A stretch of DNA of 64,000 nt from Treponema sp. (GTDB taxonomy: Bacteria > Spirochaetota > Spirochaetia > Treponematales > Treponemataceae): the NCBI GenBank assembly GCA_024682655.1, contig JAIKYZ010000105.1:1-64000 (forward strand), written 5' to 3'. The notes under the pieces were generated by a model. That model was not told the DNA's origin. It ran no database searches and was given only the letters and a program-made list of their open reading frames with translations. Below are positions 43,372 to 51,180 of this stretch, piece by piece; within the stretch, counting starts at the first letter, position 1; every line of letters begins with the position of its first letter. The position numbers and the translations under genes are program-made.

Positions 43372-43393
43372 ACCGGACCTTTAAGCCCGGTTT
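43371..43393 (-). terminator. Terminator after the deacetylase gene
   Basis: On the minus strand ACCGGGC... pairs with GTCCGGT, followed by CTTTTATTT. It separates the argC-deacetylase pair from argJB. Confidence 0.6.
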
Positions 43394-43397
43394 TATC

Positions 43398-44030
43398 TTA
43401 TTTTGCCTGAGGAACTAGAGTCCAAAGTTCTCCTTTTTTAGGATTTGTCTGGCCCTTTAATTTAAACATTTCTGGGGTGGTTACAAAGGTGTAGCCTTCT
43501 TCTTTTAGAATAGGAATTATTCTATCTACGGCTTCTAAAGTTGCTTTATTTCCTTCCATAACATGTAAAAGGTATAAAACTCCGTCTTGTCTTGCCTCCA
43601 TAAGAAGATTAAATCTTTCTTGGGCAGAAACATCTGATTCCCAGTCCTTGCAGCCTGCTCCGCAAATAAATGGAGTTTCAATTACCTGGTGCATAAGGGG
43701 ACTTACTGCAATATAAGGGGGACGGAAAAATTCAGGCTTTTTTCCTGTGATTTTTATAATTGCCTGATCACAAAGTTCATATTCTTTTTGAATTTCTTCT
43801 TTTGAAAGATCAGACATTGCAGGGTGGGTCCAGGAATGATTTTCTATATCACAACCCATATCAAAGGCTCTTTTAATTACTTTTGTATTTTTTTCATTGA
43901 TTTTATTACCAATTAAAAAGAAAGAAGCCTTTACTCCGTGTTTTTCCAGAATATCCAGCATATCATTCATTGTTGTGTCATCGCCCAGATTTGGACCATC
44001 ATCAAAAGTTAATGAAATGTATTTAGCCAT
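43398..44030 (-). CDS. Polysaccharide deacetylase (NodB-homology, CE4)
   Basis: A 210-residue metal-dependent deacetylase. TFDDGPN supplies catalytic and metal-binding D10-D11; HSWTH (H65, H69) completes the metal site; FRPPY (near 102-106) is the third NodB motif. It removes N- or O-acetyl groups from peptidoglycan, chitin-like or xylan sugars. Unlike many family members it has no signal peptide or membrane anchor, so action on imported or intracellular sugars is likely. Starts 14 bases after argC and probably shares its transcript. Confidence 0.88.
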   Translation of the reverse strand: MAKYISLTFDDGPNLGDDTTMNDMLDILEKHGVKASFFLIGNKINEKNTKVIKRAFDMGCDIENHSWTHPAMSDLSKEEIQKEYELCDQAIIKITGKKPEFFRPPYIAVSPLMHQVIETPFICGAGCKDWESDVSAQERFNLLMEARQDGVLYLLHVMEGNKATLEAVDRIIPILKEEGYTFVTTPEMFKLKGQTNPKKGELWTLVPQAK

Positions 44031-44044
44031 ATAAATATCCTTGC

Positions 44045-44989
44045 TTATAAACCTAAGCCTTCATCCAGTCCCATCCTGATATTCATACATTGAACAGCAG
44101 CGCCTGAAGCACCCTTTCCAAGATTATCAAAACGACTGGTAATAATTACTCTTTCGTCATTTCCATAAACAAAAATCTGCATTTGATTTGTATTTGTAAG
44201 AGTATTTGCTGGAATAAAGGCTTCTGTTAAAGTTCCTTCTCCCATAAAGCCAGCTACTTTTACAAAGCGACAATCTTTATAGTGTTCATTAAACATTTCC
44301 CAGACTGCCTGAGCACTGGCCTTTTTTGCCATAAGTCTTGAGTGAATTCCCACTGTAACTGTCATTCCCTGGTAATAATCGCAAACGTAAGGATTAAAAA
44401 TTGGTTCATAGTCCAGGCCCGAAATAAGTTTAATTTCTGGCAGATGTTTGTGGGCCTGAGTCAGGGCATAAAGTCTTGGAGAATCAAGTTCTGGGTTGCG
44501 CTTTGGATCCTGGTACTGGGCAATAGCTTTTTTTCCTGCACCAGAATATCCACTGACTGCGTGAATATTTACCGGGTAGTCTTTTGCTATAATTCCAGAT
44601 TTTATTAAAGGATAAAGAATAGCAATTGAGCCCGAAGCATAACAGCCTGGGTTTGCAATTCTATTTGAAGTCTGAATTTTTTCTCTAAAAGCTTTATCAA
44701 GTTCTGGAAATCCGTAGGCCCAGTCAGGATTTGTTCTGTGGGCTGTAGAAGCATCAATAATTACAGTATTAGGATTTGTACAAAGTTTTGCAGATTCAAT
44801 TGCGGCTGCATCCGGAAGACAAAGAAAAGTATAATCCGAAGCATTAATTAATTTTGCCTTTTCTACAGGGTCTTTTCTTTTTTCTTCATCAATTGTAAGA
44901 ATTTCTAAATCATTTCTATTTGAAAAACGTTCAAAGATTTTAAGGCCTGTTGTACCTTCTTTTCCATCTATAAAAATCTTGTAAGTCAT
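44045..44989 (-). CDS. argC: N-acetyl-gamma-glutamyl-phosphate reductase, short type
   Basis: Third step of arginine synthesis: NADPH-dependent reduction of acetylglutamyl phosphate. The 314-residue protein is of the shorter (type 2) ArgC group. FIDGKEGTTGLKIFERF is the cofactor loop and ANPGCYASG carries the catalytic cysteine. The start at 44989 is supported by the -10 box TATTAT 6 bases upstream; an in-frame upstream extension to 45040 is rejected. First gene of a pair with the deacetylase; argD, argF, argG and argH are not in the window. Confidence 0.93.
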   Translation of the reverse strand: MTYKIFIDGKEGTTGLKIFERFSNRNDLEILTIDEEKRKDPVEKAKLINASDYTFLCLPDAAAIESAKLCTNPNTVIIDASTAHRTNPDWAYGFPELDKAFREKIQTSNRIANPGCYASGSIAILYPLIKSGIIAKDYPVNIHAVSGYSGAGKKAIAQYQDPKRNPELDSPRLYALTQAHKHLPEIKLISGLDYEPIFNPYVCDYYQGMTVTVGIHSRLMAKKASAQAVWEMFNEHYKDCRFVKVAGFMGEGTLTEAFIPANTLTNTNQMQIFVYGNDERVIITSRFDNLGKGASGAAVQCMNIRMGLDEGLGL

Positions 44990-44995
44990 AAATCC

Positions 44996-45001
44996 ATAAT
45001 A
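44996..45001 (-). promoter_or_regulatory. -10 box TATTAT, leaderless argC
   Basis: Minus-strand TATTAT followed by GGATTT and the ATG at 44989. No ARG-box pair was seen here. Confidence 0.55.
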
Positions 45002-45052
45002 CAATTTTTTATTTTCTAAGTCATCAGAAAATTTCTGCATATTTTAGGGCCA

Positions 45053-45088
45053 AAAAAAAGCCGCCTTCCATTTCTGGTCAGCGGCCTC
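45053..45088 (-). terminator. Terminator of the 125-residue protein gene
   Basis: On the minus strand GGCCGC...GCGGC forms a GC-rich stem with an internal TGACC/GGAA part, followed by TTTTTTTT. Confidence 0.85.
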
Positions 45089-45109
45089 CTCCCATAGTTT
45101 ACATCTATT

Positions 45110-45487
45110 CTATGCATCCAAACTGAATAGAACTCCAGTTTCTGCCCTTAAACTTGTGTAAGCGTATGCTGATTGTTTTACAGCCTGCTGAATTTGTTCC
45201 TGATAATTTTTTATCAAAACTTCGGCCTGCTGATCAGATATGTCAGTTATTGATTCTTTTGGTTGGTTTTTAATTTGCGAAAGTCGGTCAATCAAAGCGT
45301 TTAAGATTTGAATCTTAGAGATTGAAACTCCATTTTGTCCGCTTTTTGCTGCGACTCCCTGAACGTGATCAAAATTTGAATAGACAAGCGAAAGTTTATT
45401 TACAGGAACATAAAGTTTTCCACCGGCACCATTTATCATGTTGCTACTGTATGAGAAAGCATTAATGTTTCCAATTGAACTTGTCAT
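45110..45487 (-). CDS. Conserved-looking protein of unknown function, 125 residues
   Basis: Not recognised. The first 60 residues are rich in Ser, Asn and Gly with no signal peptide; about 60-125 are predicted helical and amphipathic (SKIQILNALIDRLSQIKNQ, then AEVLIKNYQEQIQQAVKQSAYAYTSLRAETG). AGGAG ribosome binding site 7 bases before the ATG and a strong terminator after the stop show that it is a real gene. It stands alone between argC and an outer-surface gene pair. Confidence 0.7.
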   Translation of the reverse strand: MTSSIGNINAFSYSSNMINGAGGKLYVPVNKLSLVYSNFDHVQGVAAKSGQNGVSISKIQILNALIDRLSQIKNQPKESITDISDQQAEVLIKNYQEQIQQAVKQSAYAYTSLRAETGVLFSLDA

Positions 45488-45710
45488 AGTAGACTCCTAA
45501 AATATTTCCTTTTAACAAGGATTCTTACTTTATTTGTCGGAATTTGAATAAAAATGTTTAGAAAAAAATATATAAGGATATATTCTTATTTGGAAAAAAA
45601 TTGATTTATTTAAATCCTATTAGGTGTTATCTTATTTTGTGTAAAAAAAATTGAGGAGGAAGATTAAAGGTTCCGGGAAATTTATTTCTGGGCTTTTAGT
45701 TAAAGTTGTT

Positions 45711-46964
45711 ATGAAAAAGTATTTATTTTGTCTTCTTGCAGCACTTCTTTTCACAGGGTGTATATACGAAGAAAGTCAGGATTATTCAAAATTCATCAAT
45801 AAAACTACTTATGAGTCTTTTGAGGATTTAAACGATCCGCTAGTTTTGAATTTAAATCTTGATATGCTTTTTAATTTGTCTTCAAATAAAGAAAATTCAA
45901 GAAATGTAAAAAATGGCTCAATTTTTGTGATTTATGATTGGGAAAATCAAAAGATTCATGATTATGTTTATGCTCCGGGTTATTCTTCAAGAAACCTTTC
46001 TGATTTATCTGCAATGATTTCTGCAAAATCTTCGGACGGAAAATTAAAATTCTTTGCAAATGATGATGTTGAATATAATTGTCTTTATCTTTTAGATTCA
46101 AGTAAAACAAGTTTATCTACAATCGATTATTCCCACACTAACTGGACCGCAAATTGGAGCCAGACTTTTATTCCTTCTGACCGTTATTTAATTTCTTTCT
46201 ATCATAAAGATTCAGAAAATTCTGACAGTCAGGAATTCCATTTTACAATTGTAGATGCAGATCAAGATTCAATTAATCAGGATCTTACTCTGGAAAATAT
46301 TTCTTCATCTCACGATAACGAAAATCTTATTCAAGATTCAGAGGGTAATTTCTGGTTAATTTATTTAAGCCCAGTGGATGAAAATAATAAAAGAGCTTCA
46401 ATCTTAAGAAAAATTGATATTTCTTCAAAGAAAATAGAAGATTCTTTCCTTAGTCTTGATCGTTTTGAAGGTAAAACTTACAGCGAAGATGAATGGGATG
46501 GTTATATTGATTATTCTTTACTCACTTTGTCAGATTCTTATTTGCTTTTAGGAAAATATGATAGCAGTAAAAATGGCGAAGATTACGATACTACTTATTC
46601 AATTGTTACAGTGGATAAAGATTCAAAGGAATTAAATGAAATTTCTTTAGAGGGTATAAGTAATATCTACAGTGTAAAAGCCGCCTTTGAAGCAGATGAT
46701 AATTTCTATCTGATTATTTTTACAAAGGAAGGGGAGGATATTAATTCTTACCTTTACAAATTAGATTCTTCCAGCCAGACTCTTTCAGAAGAAGCTTCTT
46801 TGGGAATTTGCCAGGATAATTTATACGAAACTTTTGCACAAAGAGGAAATATTATTTTTAAGGTTTCTTACAGTTTAGATAACACAAGTGCCAGTATTTT
46901 ATCTTATGATATCTCTACAGGAACTCTTAGCAGCAAGAAGGAAATTTCTCTTTCTAGTTTATAA
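45711..46964 (+). CDS. Lipoprotein, beta-propeller-like, unknown function
   Basis: A 417-residue lipoprotein: signal peptide with lipobox LFTGC, cysteine 17. The mature part has recurring blocks of the kind YLLYLDSS..., FYLIIFTKEG and SYLYKLDSSSQTLSEEASLG, as in WD/Kelch-like propellers, but repeat boundaries are not sharp. The ATG at 45711 is chosen for the signal peptide, yet a good GAGGAGG lies 52 bases upstream with no start codon after it. Followed after 24 bases by a putative outer-membrane protein gene, probably an operon. Confidence 0.7.
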   Translation: MKKYLFCLLAALLFTGCIYEESQDYSKFINKTTYESFEDLNDPLVLNLNLDMLFNLSSNKENSRNVKNGSIFVIYDWENQKIHDYVYAPGYSSRNLSDLSAMISAKSSDGKLKFFANDDVEYNCLYLLDSSKTSLSTIDYSHTNWTANWSQTFIPSDRYLISFYHKDSENSDSQEFHFTIVDADQDSINQDLTLENISSSHDNENLIQDSEGNFWLIYLSPVDENNKRASILRKIDISSKKIEDSFLSLDRFEGKTYSEDEWDGYIDYSLLTLSDSYLLLGKYDSSKNGEDYDTTYSIVTVDKDSKELNEISLEGISNIYSVKAAFEADDNFYLIIFTKEGEDINSYLYKLDSSSQTLSEEASLGICQDNLYETFAQRGNIIFKVSYSLDNTSASILSYDISTGTLSSKKEISLSSL

Positions 46965-46988
46965 AAAAATTAATAATGAGGTTTTAAA

Positions 46989-47567
46989 ATGAAAAAAAAT
47001 ATATTACTTATAGCCTGTTTTTTTATGGTAAGTCTTGCTTTTTCAGATATGATGATAAAGGGACAGTTGGGAAGTCCATTTTCTCTTGTTATTTTTAATC
47101 ATGATACTTTTAATACAAATCAAAAGAATTCTATCAGTGCAGATTATGCAATTGGTTTAAATTTTGGAATTGCCGGGGCCTGGGAATTTGACACAGAAAA
47201 TCTTGATAAAAAAATTCACTGGTATGCTGGTGCTTCCTACGACAATATGATTCTCCTTTTGAATTCTATAAATCTTTTGGGGGGCTTCAACTGGAAGTTA
47301 TTTGAGACCCCAAAACATATTTTTGAATTAAACCCAGAAATTTCGCTGGGTGCTAATGCCCTGATTTTTGGCGAAGTTTCCTGGTCTTTTATAGAAAAAA
47401 CTTCTGTGGATTTTATAGTTTCAAAGCCAGCTAGAAAAGGTTTTTACTTTGGCGGTGGACTTGCAGTTTCATCCCTTATGAAAAATGAAATTTTCAAAGG
47501 TTATGGTTGGGTCTACGAAAACGAAAATATGATTCAATTAAGGGCTGTCTGCGGTTATAGATTTTAA
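46989..47567 (+). CDS. Putative outer-membrane beta-barrel protein
   Basis: 192 residues with a cleavable signal peptide (MKKNILLIACFFMVSLAFS, cleavage near 19). The mature part shows alternating hydrophobic residues, glycine-rich turns (GGFNWKLF, YFGGGLAVSS) and a C-terminal aromatic residue (GYRF), as expected for small outer-membrane barrels. No family recognised. GAGG ribosome binding site. It follows the lipoprotein gene and may work with it at the cell surface. Confidence 0.65.
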   Translation: MKKNILLIACFFMVSLAFSDMMIKGQLGSPFSLVIFNHDTFNTNQKNSISADYAIGLNFGIAGAWEFDTENLDKKIHWYAGASYDNMILLLNSINLLGGFNWKLFETPKHIFELNPEISLGANALIFGEVSWSFIEKTSVDFIVSKPARKGFYFGGGLAVSSLMKNEIFKGYGWVYENENMIQLRAVCGYRF

Positions 47568-47630
47568 TTAGATTTTGCTGCTTGATTTTACCTTTCTTTT
47601 ACTTCAGACAGTAGACTTTGAGGGAAATAC

Positions 47631-47755
47631 AAAGGGGATGTCCAATAAGATTTGGCACTGTGGTCATTGAGCTTGTCGAAATGACCATTTACACTATATG
47701 TGGTGGTTTCGACAAGCTCAACCACCGCATTATTTACTTATTGGACATCCCCTTT
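47631..47755. mobile_element. REP/MITE-like palindromic element
   Basis: 125 bases with perfect 19-base terminal inverted repeats (47631-47649 and 47737-47755). Inside are two opposed hairpins: TGGTCATT...AATGACCA around GAGCTTGTCGA (47661-47687), and GGTGGTT...AACCACC around TCGACAAGCTC (47702-47726). GAGCTTGTCGAA cores are typical of REP-type elements moved by REP-associated transposases. No transposase here. Confidence 0.85.
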
Positions 47756-47790
47756 TGTCATTTAAACTGCCAAATAAGCAAGTCTTTTAA

Positions 47791-48921
47791 TTACACATTA
47801 AATTTGAAGAAAAGAACATCTCCGTCCTGTACAACGTATTCTTTACCTTCCTGACGATATTTACCTGCGGCTTTAATTGCAGCTTCATCACCATACTGGC
47901 GAAGGTCGTCAATTGTGTAGGCTTCGGCGCGGATAAAACCTTTTTCAAAATCTGTGTGGATTACACCGGCTGCACGAGGAGCTTTATCTCCGGCGTGGAT
48001 TGTCCAGGCACGGCATTCATCTGGTCCGCCTGTAAAGAAAGTTCTAAGTCCCATAAGGTGATAGGCCTTGTGAGCAAGAACAGCAAGTCCACTTTCTTTA
48101 AGGCCAACACTTTCCATAAAATCTTTTTTATCATTTGGATCTTCGATTTCGGCAAGGTCAGCTTCGAATTTTCCACAAATTACTACAACTTCTGATTTTT
48201 CTTCATCAGCATATTTTTTTACGATTTCAACGTATTTATTTGTACCTTCTGCAATTGAATCTTCATCAACATTTGCAACATAAAGAGTTGGTTTCATTGT
48301 AAGAAGGAACATATCATAGATTGCAGCTTTTTCATCATCTGTAAGGTCTGCTACACGGGCACATTTTCCATCCTGGAGCAAAGGTTTAATTTTATTTACA
48401 GCAGACTGCCATGGTGCATATTTTTTTTCTTCTTCGTGGCCTAAAGAACGTACTGCACGGGTTACCTTATCCTGACGAACTTCAATTGTATTTAAATCAG
48501 CCTGACAAAGTTCCCAGTTGATTGTAAGAATATCACTTTCTGGATCAATTGGCGCTGCTTCGTTAGCATTATCGCGAACATGCATAATATCAGGGTTGTC
48601 AAAACATCTTACTACATGAGCAATTACAGAACATTCACGGATATTTGCAAGGAATTTATTTCCAAGACCTTCACCCTGAGATGCGCCTTTAATTAAACCT
48701 GCAATATCAACAAATTTTACTGCGGCAGGAGTCTTTTTCTTAGGATTATGTTTACTTGCCAAAAAATCTAAGCGTTCATCTGGTAAATCAACAATTCCAA
48801 TGTTTGGATCAATTGTACAGAAAGGAAAGTTCTCTGCAGCTGCAGGTGCCGCTGTCAAAGCCGAAAAAATAGTAGATTTACCTACGTTTGGTAATCCAAC
48901 AATACCACATTCAAGTGCCAT
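47791..48921 (-). CDS. ychF: Redox-regulated ATPase/GTPase YchF (Obg family)
   Basis: A 376-residue P-loop protein (usual length about 363). G1 GLPNVGKST, DIAGLIKGASQGEGLGN (G3) and, in place of the GTP-specific NKxD, the sequence NVDED, as in ATP-preferring YchF/OLA1. A coiled-coil and a C-terminal TGS domain (HTDFEKGFIRAEAY, near 310-376) follow. It binds ribosomes and affects stress tolerance. Flanked by a palindromic element on each side, with its stop 35 bases from the 125-bp element. Confidence 0.94.
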   Translation of the reverse strand: MALECGIVGLPNVGKSTIFSALTAAPAAAENFPFCTIDPNIGIVDLPDERLDFLASKHNPKKKTPAAVKFVDIAGLIKGASQGEGLGNKFLANIRECSVIAHVVRCFDNPDIMHVRDNANEAAPIDPESDILTINWELCQADLNTIEVRQDKVTRAVRSLGHEEEKKYAPWQSAVNKIKPLLQDGKCARVADLTDDEKAAIYDMFLLTMKPTLYVANVDEDSIAEGTNKYVEIVKKYADEEKSEVVVICGKFEADLAEIEDPNDKKDFMESVGLKESGLAVLAHKAYHLMGLRTFFTGGPDECRAWTIHAGDKAPRAAGVIHTDFEKGFIRAEAYTIDDLRQYGDEAAIKAAGKYRQEGKEYVVQDGDVLFFKFNV

Positions 48922-48938
48922 ATATTTACTCCATGTTA

Positions 48939-49016
48939 GGTGGTTGAACCTTCGCTTGCTGAGTCTTCGCTTACTGAGACTGCGCTTGCTGAGCCTGTCG
49001 AAGCATCAAAACCACC
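48939..49016. repeat. REP-type palindromic element upstream of ychF
   Basis: Outer stem GGTGGTT (48939-48945) with AACCACC (49010-49016). Inside are three 15-base units of the type CTTCGCTTGCTGAGT and a GAGCCTGTCGAAGC core, related to the GAGCTTGTCGAA core at 47670. It lies between the TSCPD gene and ychF, in the ychF leader. Confidence 0.8.
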
Positions 49017-49028
49017 ATTATTTATGAT

Positions 49029-49271
49029 TTATTCCTCTACAACAGCTTTTGCCAGCTGGTCGGCACAACTTGTAGCTTTTGAACCGCAAGTGTTACCTGA
49101 AAGTATCTTATTGATTTTATCAGCAGGCATTCCTTCGCAAAGTTTTGAAATTGCCTTAAGATTTCCATTACAGCCACCGTCAAAGTGAATGTTTGTAATA
49201 ATTCCATCTTCTGACTTATCAAATGTGATTAAACGGGAACAGGTTCCCTTTGTTTTGTATGAGTGTGTCAT
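49029..49271 (-). CDS. TSCPD-domain protein (TIGR03905-like)
   Basis: 80 residues with conserved cysteines: GTCSRLI, GGCNGNL, CEGM and CGSKATSCADQLAKA. This matches small proteins related to the C-terminal TSCPD domain of adenosylcobalamin-dependent ribonucleotide reductase; the cysteines may bind zinc. Function unknown. Minus-strand TATATT lies 8 bases before the ATG and no ribosome binding site is present. The downstream REP-type element separates it from ychF. Confidence 0.85.
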   Translation of the reverse strand: MTHSYKTKGTCSRLITFDKSEDGIITNIHFDGGCNGNLKAISKLCEGMPADKINKILSGNTCGSKATSCADQLAKAVVEE

Positions 49272-49279
49272 ATTCTATA

Positions 49280-49285
49280 AATATA
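49280..49285 (-). promoter_or_regulatory. -10 box TATATT, leaderless TSCPD gene
   Basis: Minus-strand TATATT followed by 8 bases and the ATG at 49271. Confidence 0.5.
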
Positions 49286-49337
49286 ATCATTTTTGAGGAA
49301 ACTAACAATATAATAGAATAATAGGAAAGAGTCTTTT

Positions 49338-50267
49338 TTAATCTTTTGGAATAAGGTGATTTAAAGTGTAATCTCTTTGACGCCAGTTTTTATCAACTTT
49401 AACCTGCAAATCCAAATCAATTTTCTGAATGTAAATTTCATTTAGTTTTTTCATTGCGGCCATTCTGATTTCTTTGATTTTAGAGGCTCCCTTACCAATT
49501 ACAATTCCTTTCTGGCTGTCGCGTTCAACACAGAGGAAGGCTCTAATCCAAAGTTTTTTACCTTCATTTCTATGTTCAACATCTGCAACTTCAACATAAA
49601 GGGCATGAGGAATTTCATCCGAAAGTCTGTTGATTGCTTCTCCACGAATAACTTCCTGAATTCTAAAAGTTAAATCCTGGTCTGTGTATATTTCTTCGTC
49701 GTAAATTGGCTGACCTTCTGGAGCAATGCTGTAAAGTCCTTTTAAAACTTCATTAATTCCAATATCTTTTTCGGCAGACATTTCAAAAATTCTTTCTTCT
49801 GGAATATCTGGAAGATTTTCTGAAATAAATTTTCTTATTACCTGGCTTTTACTTGAAGGCAAATCTGTTTTATTGATTGCAACAACGGTTTTTGCCTGAA
49901 GTTTTTTTATAAGATTTGCGGTGTTTACTTCTTCCTGGCCTGGAATTCTACTTGAATCAATAACGTAAAGAATTCCATCAATATCCGAGATTTGATTTTC
50001 GGTAACACTTTTAAGTCTAAGATTTAATTTCTTTTCCGATTCGTGATATCCCGGTGTATCAATAAAAATCAACTGTCCAAAGGAAGTATTCACAATACCT
50101 TTGATTGCATTTCTTGTGGTTTGAGGTATTGGAGAAACAATGCTTACCGGCTCCTGGCAGGCTGTATTTAAAAAGGTAGATTTACCTGCAGATGGACGGC
50201 CAATAATTGCTACAAGGGCTGTCTTTAAAATTTCCTTGCTTTCTTTGAGTTCTTGATTTTCTGTCAT
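49338..50267 (-). CDS. era: GTPase Era
   Basis: A 309-residue GTPase that binds the 3' end of 16S rRNA and aids 30S assembly. G1 GRPSAGKST, G2 region PQTTRNAIKGI, G3 DTPGYHE and G4 NKTD are in order; the KH domain (about 215-300) contains VIGKGASKIKEI. The G1 proline-serine wording (GRPSAGKS) is a small deviation from GRPNVGKS. Follows the ComFB-family gene by 18 bases and is likely cotranscribed with it. Confidence 0.95.
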   Translation of the reverse strand: MTENQELKESKEILKTALVAIIGRPSAGKSTFLNTACQEPVSIVSPIPQTTRNAIKGIVNTSFGQLIFIDTPGYHESEKKLNLRLKSVTENQISDIDGILYVIDSSRIPGQEEVNTANLIKKLQAKTVVAINKTDLPSSKSQVIRKFISENLPDIPEERIFEMSAEKDIGINEVLKGLYSIAPEGQPIYDEEIYTDQDLTFRIQEVIRGEAINRLSDEIPHALYVEVADVEHRNEGKKLWIRAFLCVERDSQKGIVIGKGASKIKEIRMAAMKKLNEIYIQKIDLDLQVKVDKNWRQRDYTLNHLIPKD

Positions 50268-50285
50268 AAAATATCCTGTCTAAGA

Positions 50286-51005
50286 TTAGAAATCCATTTC
50301 GTTTACAATATCATCTTTGAACAGAACTAAGTCCTTTAATTTAATTGAATAGTTTGAATCAAGTTCGCTGTGAACACATTCATCTGATTTCAATGTAATT
50401 TCAAAATGATGTACGATTGGAGTGTATCCTGGAGCTTCAACTTCAAGTTTCATCTGGAAAGTTTTAATAATACCGGCTTTTTCGGCAGGTAAGGATTTCA
50501 TCCAGAAGCAGTAAGCACCTTTTGTTTGTCTTACAATTTTATATGGATTGTTAAAGGTGTGATCAATCATTTCTGATTTTACACCGTCACAATATAAAGT
50601 CAAAGTTGCCCCTGTGATTGGCTCAAAAGTAGAACCGTCAAGTAATACTCCTGTGATTGTGGAGAAATTAAAAGAAGGTACTTCAAGTCTTTCAGCAGAT
50701 TCTAATATTGTTTTTTCTTTGTGGAAAGGTCTTTTTGTAGAATTTACAATTTTCATTCCTTCCAAAGCAATAGTTTCTATATCAGCCAAAATCTGCTTGT
50801 CGTTTAGGGTTTCAGAAGAATGAGTAATGCCTCTGCCAGAAACTATATATTTTGGTGCAATTCTATTAAGTACATAGGAAATTGTATCTATTCTGCAATT
50901 TTCACAATCACAGGTGAGCCATGGCGCTTTATCCTTCTTTGCCTGATTGTAAAGCTTATCTACCAGCTTACTTACAACATCTTCCATTAAGTTATGTACT
51001 TTCAT
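50286..51005 (-). CDS. ComFB-domain protein with C-terminal beta-sandwich
   Basis: 239 residues. The first 90 match the late-competence ComFB family: HNLMEDVVSKLVDKLYNQ, then CDCENCRIDTISYVLNRIAPKYIVS with a CxxCR motif. ComFB homologues in other bacteria have been reported as cyclic dinucleotide receptors. Residues about 125-225 look like a carboxypeptidase-regulatory-like or Ig-like sandwich (GVLLDGSTFEPITGATLTLYCDG). This combination is unusual. No signal peptide. AGAGG ribosome binding site with a TATAAA -10 upstream. Leads an operon with era. Confidence 0.75.
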   Translation of the reverse strand: MKVHNLMEDVVSKLVDKLYNQAKKDKAPWLTCDCENCRIDTISYVLNRIAPKYIVSGRGITHSSETLNDKQILADIETIALEGMKIVNSTKRPFHKEKTILESAERLEVPSFNFSTITGVLLDGSTFEPITGATLTLYCDGVKSEMIDHTFNNPYKIVRQTKGAYCFWMKSLPAEKAGIIKTFQMKLEVEAPGYTPIVHHFEITLKSDECVHSELDSNYSIKLKDLVLFKDDIVNEMDF

Positions 51006-51165
51006 ATAAAACCTCTCTTTATAAAATAAAATTACTTTTTGTATTTTCTAAATTATAGAACAATTTTTGTTAAAGAACAAATTTCTGTGAAAAAATTATA
51101 TTTAGGCAAACTTATTAAAGTATTGTTAGAATAATAAAAAAGTGGAATTTTAGACTATATTGTGC

Positions 51166-51171
51166 TAAAAT
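51166..51171 (+). promoter_or_regulatory. -10 box TAAAAT, leaderless glgX
   Basis: TAAAAT ends 9 bases before the ATG at 51181; a TATATT slightly upstream is an alternative. No ribosome binding site. Confidence 0.4.
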
Positions 51172-51180
51172 TCTCAAATC

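Noticed and set aside
44990..45040. Longer argC start adding 17 residues
   Set aside because: It would run through the -10 box and adds residues not typical of ArgC.
47651..47672. Second sigma-54-like site (TTGGCACTG...)
   Set aside because: The -12 TTGC element is missing at the needed distance, and it lies inside the palindromic element.
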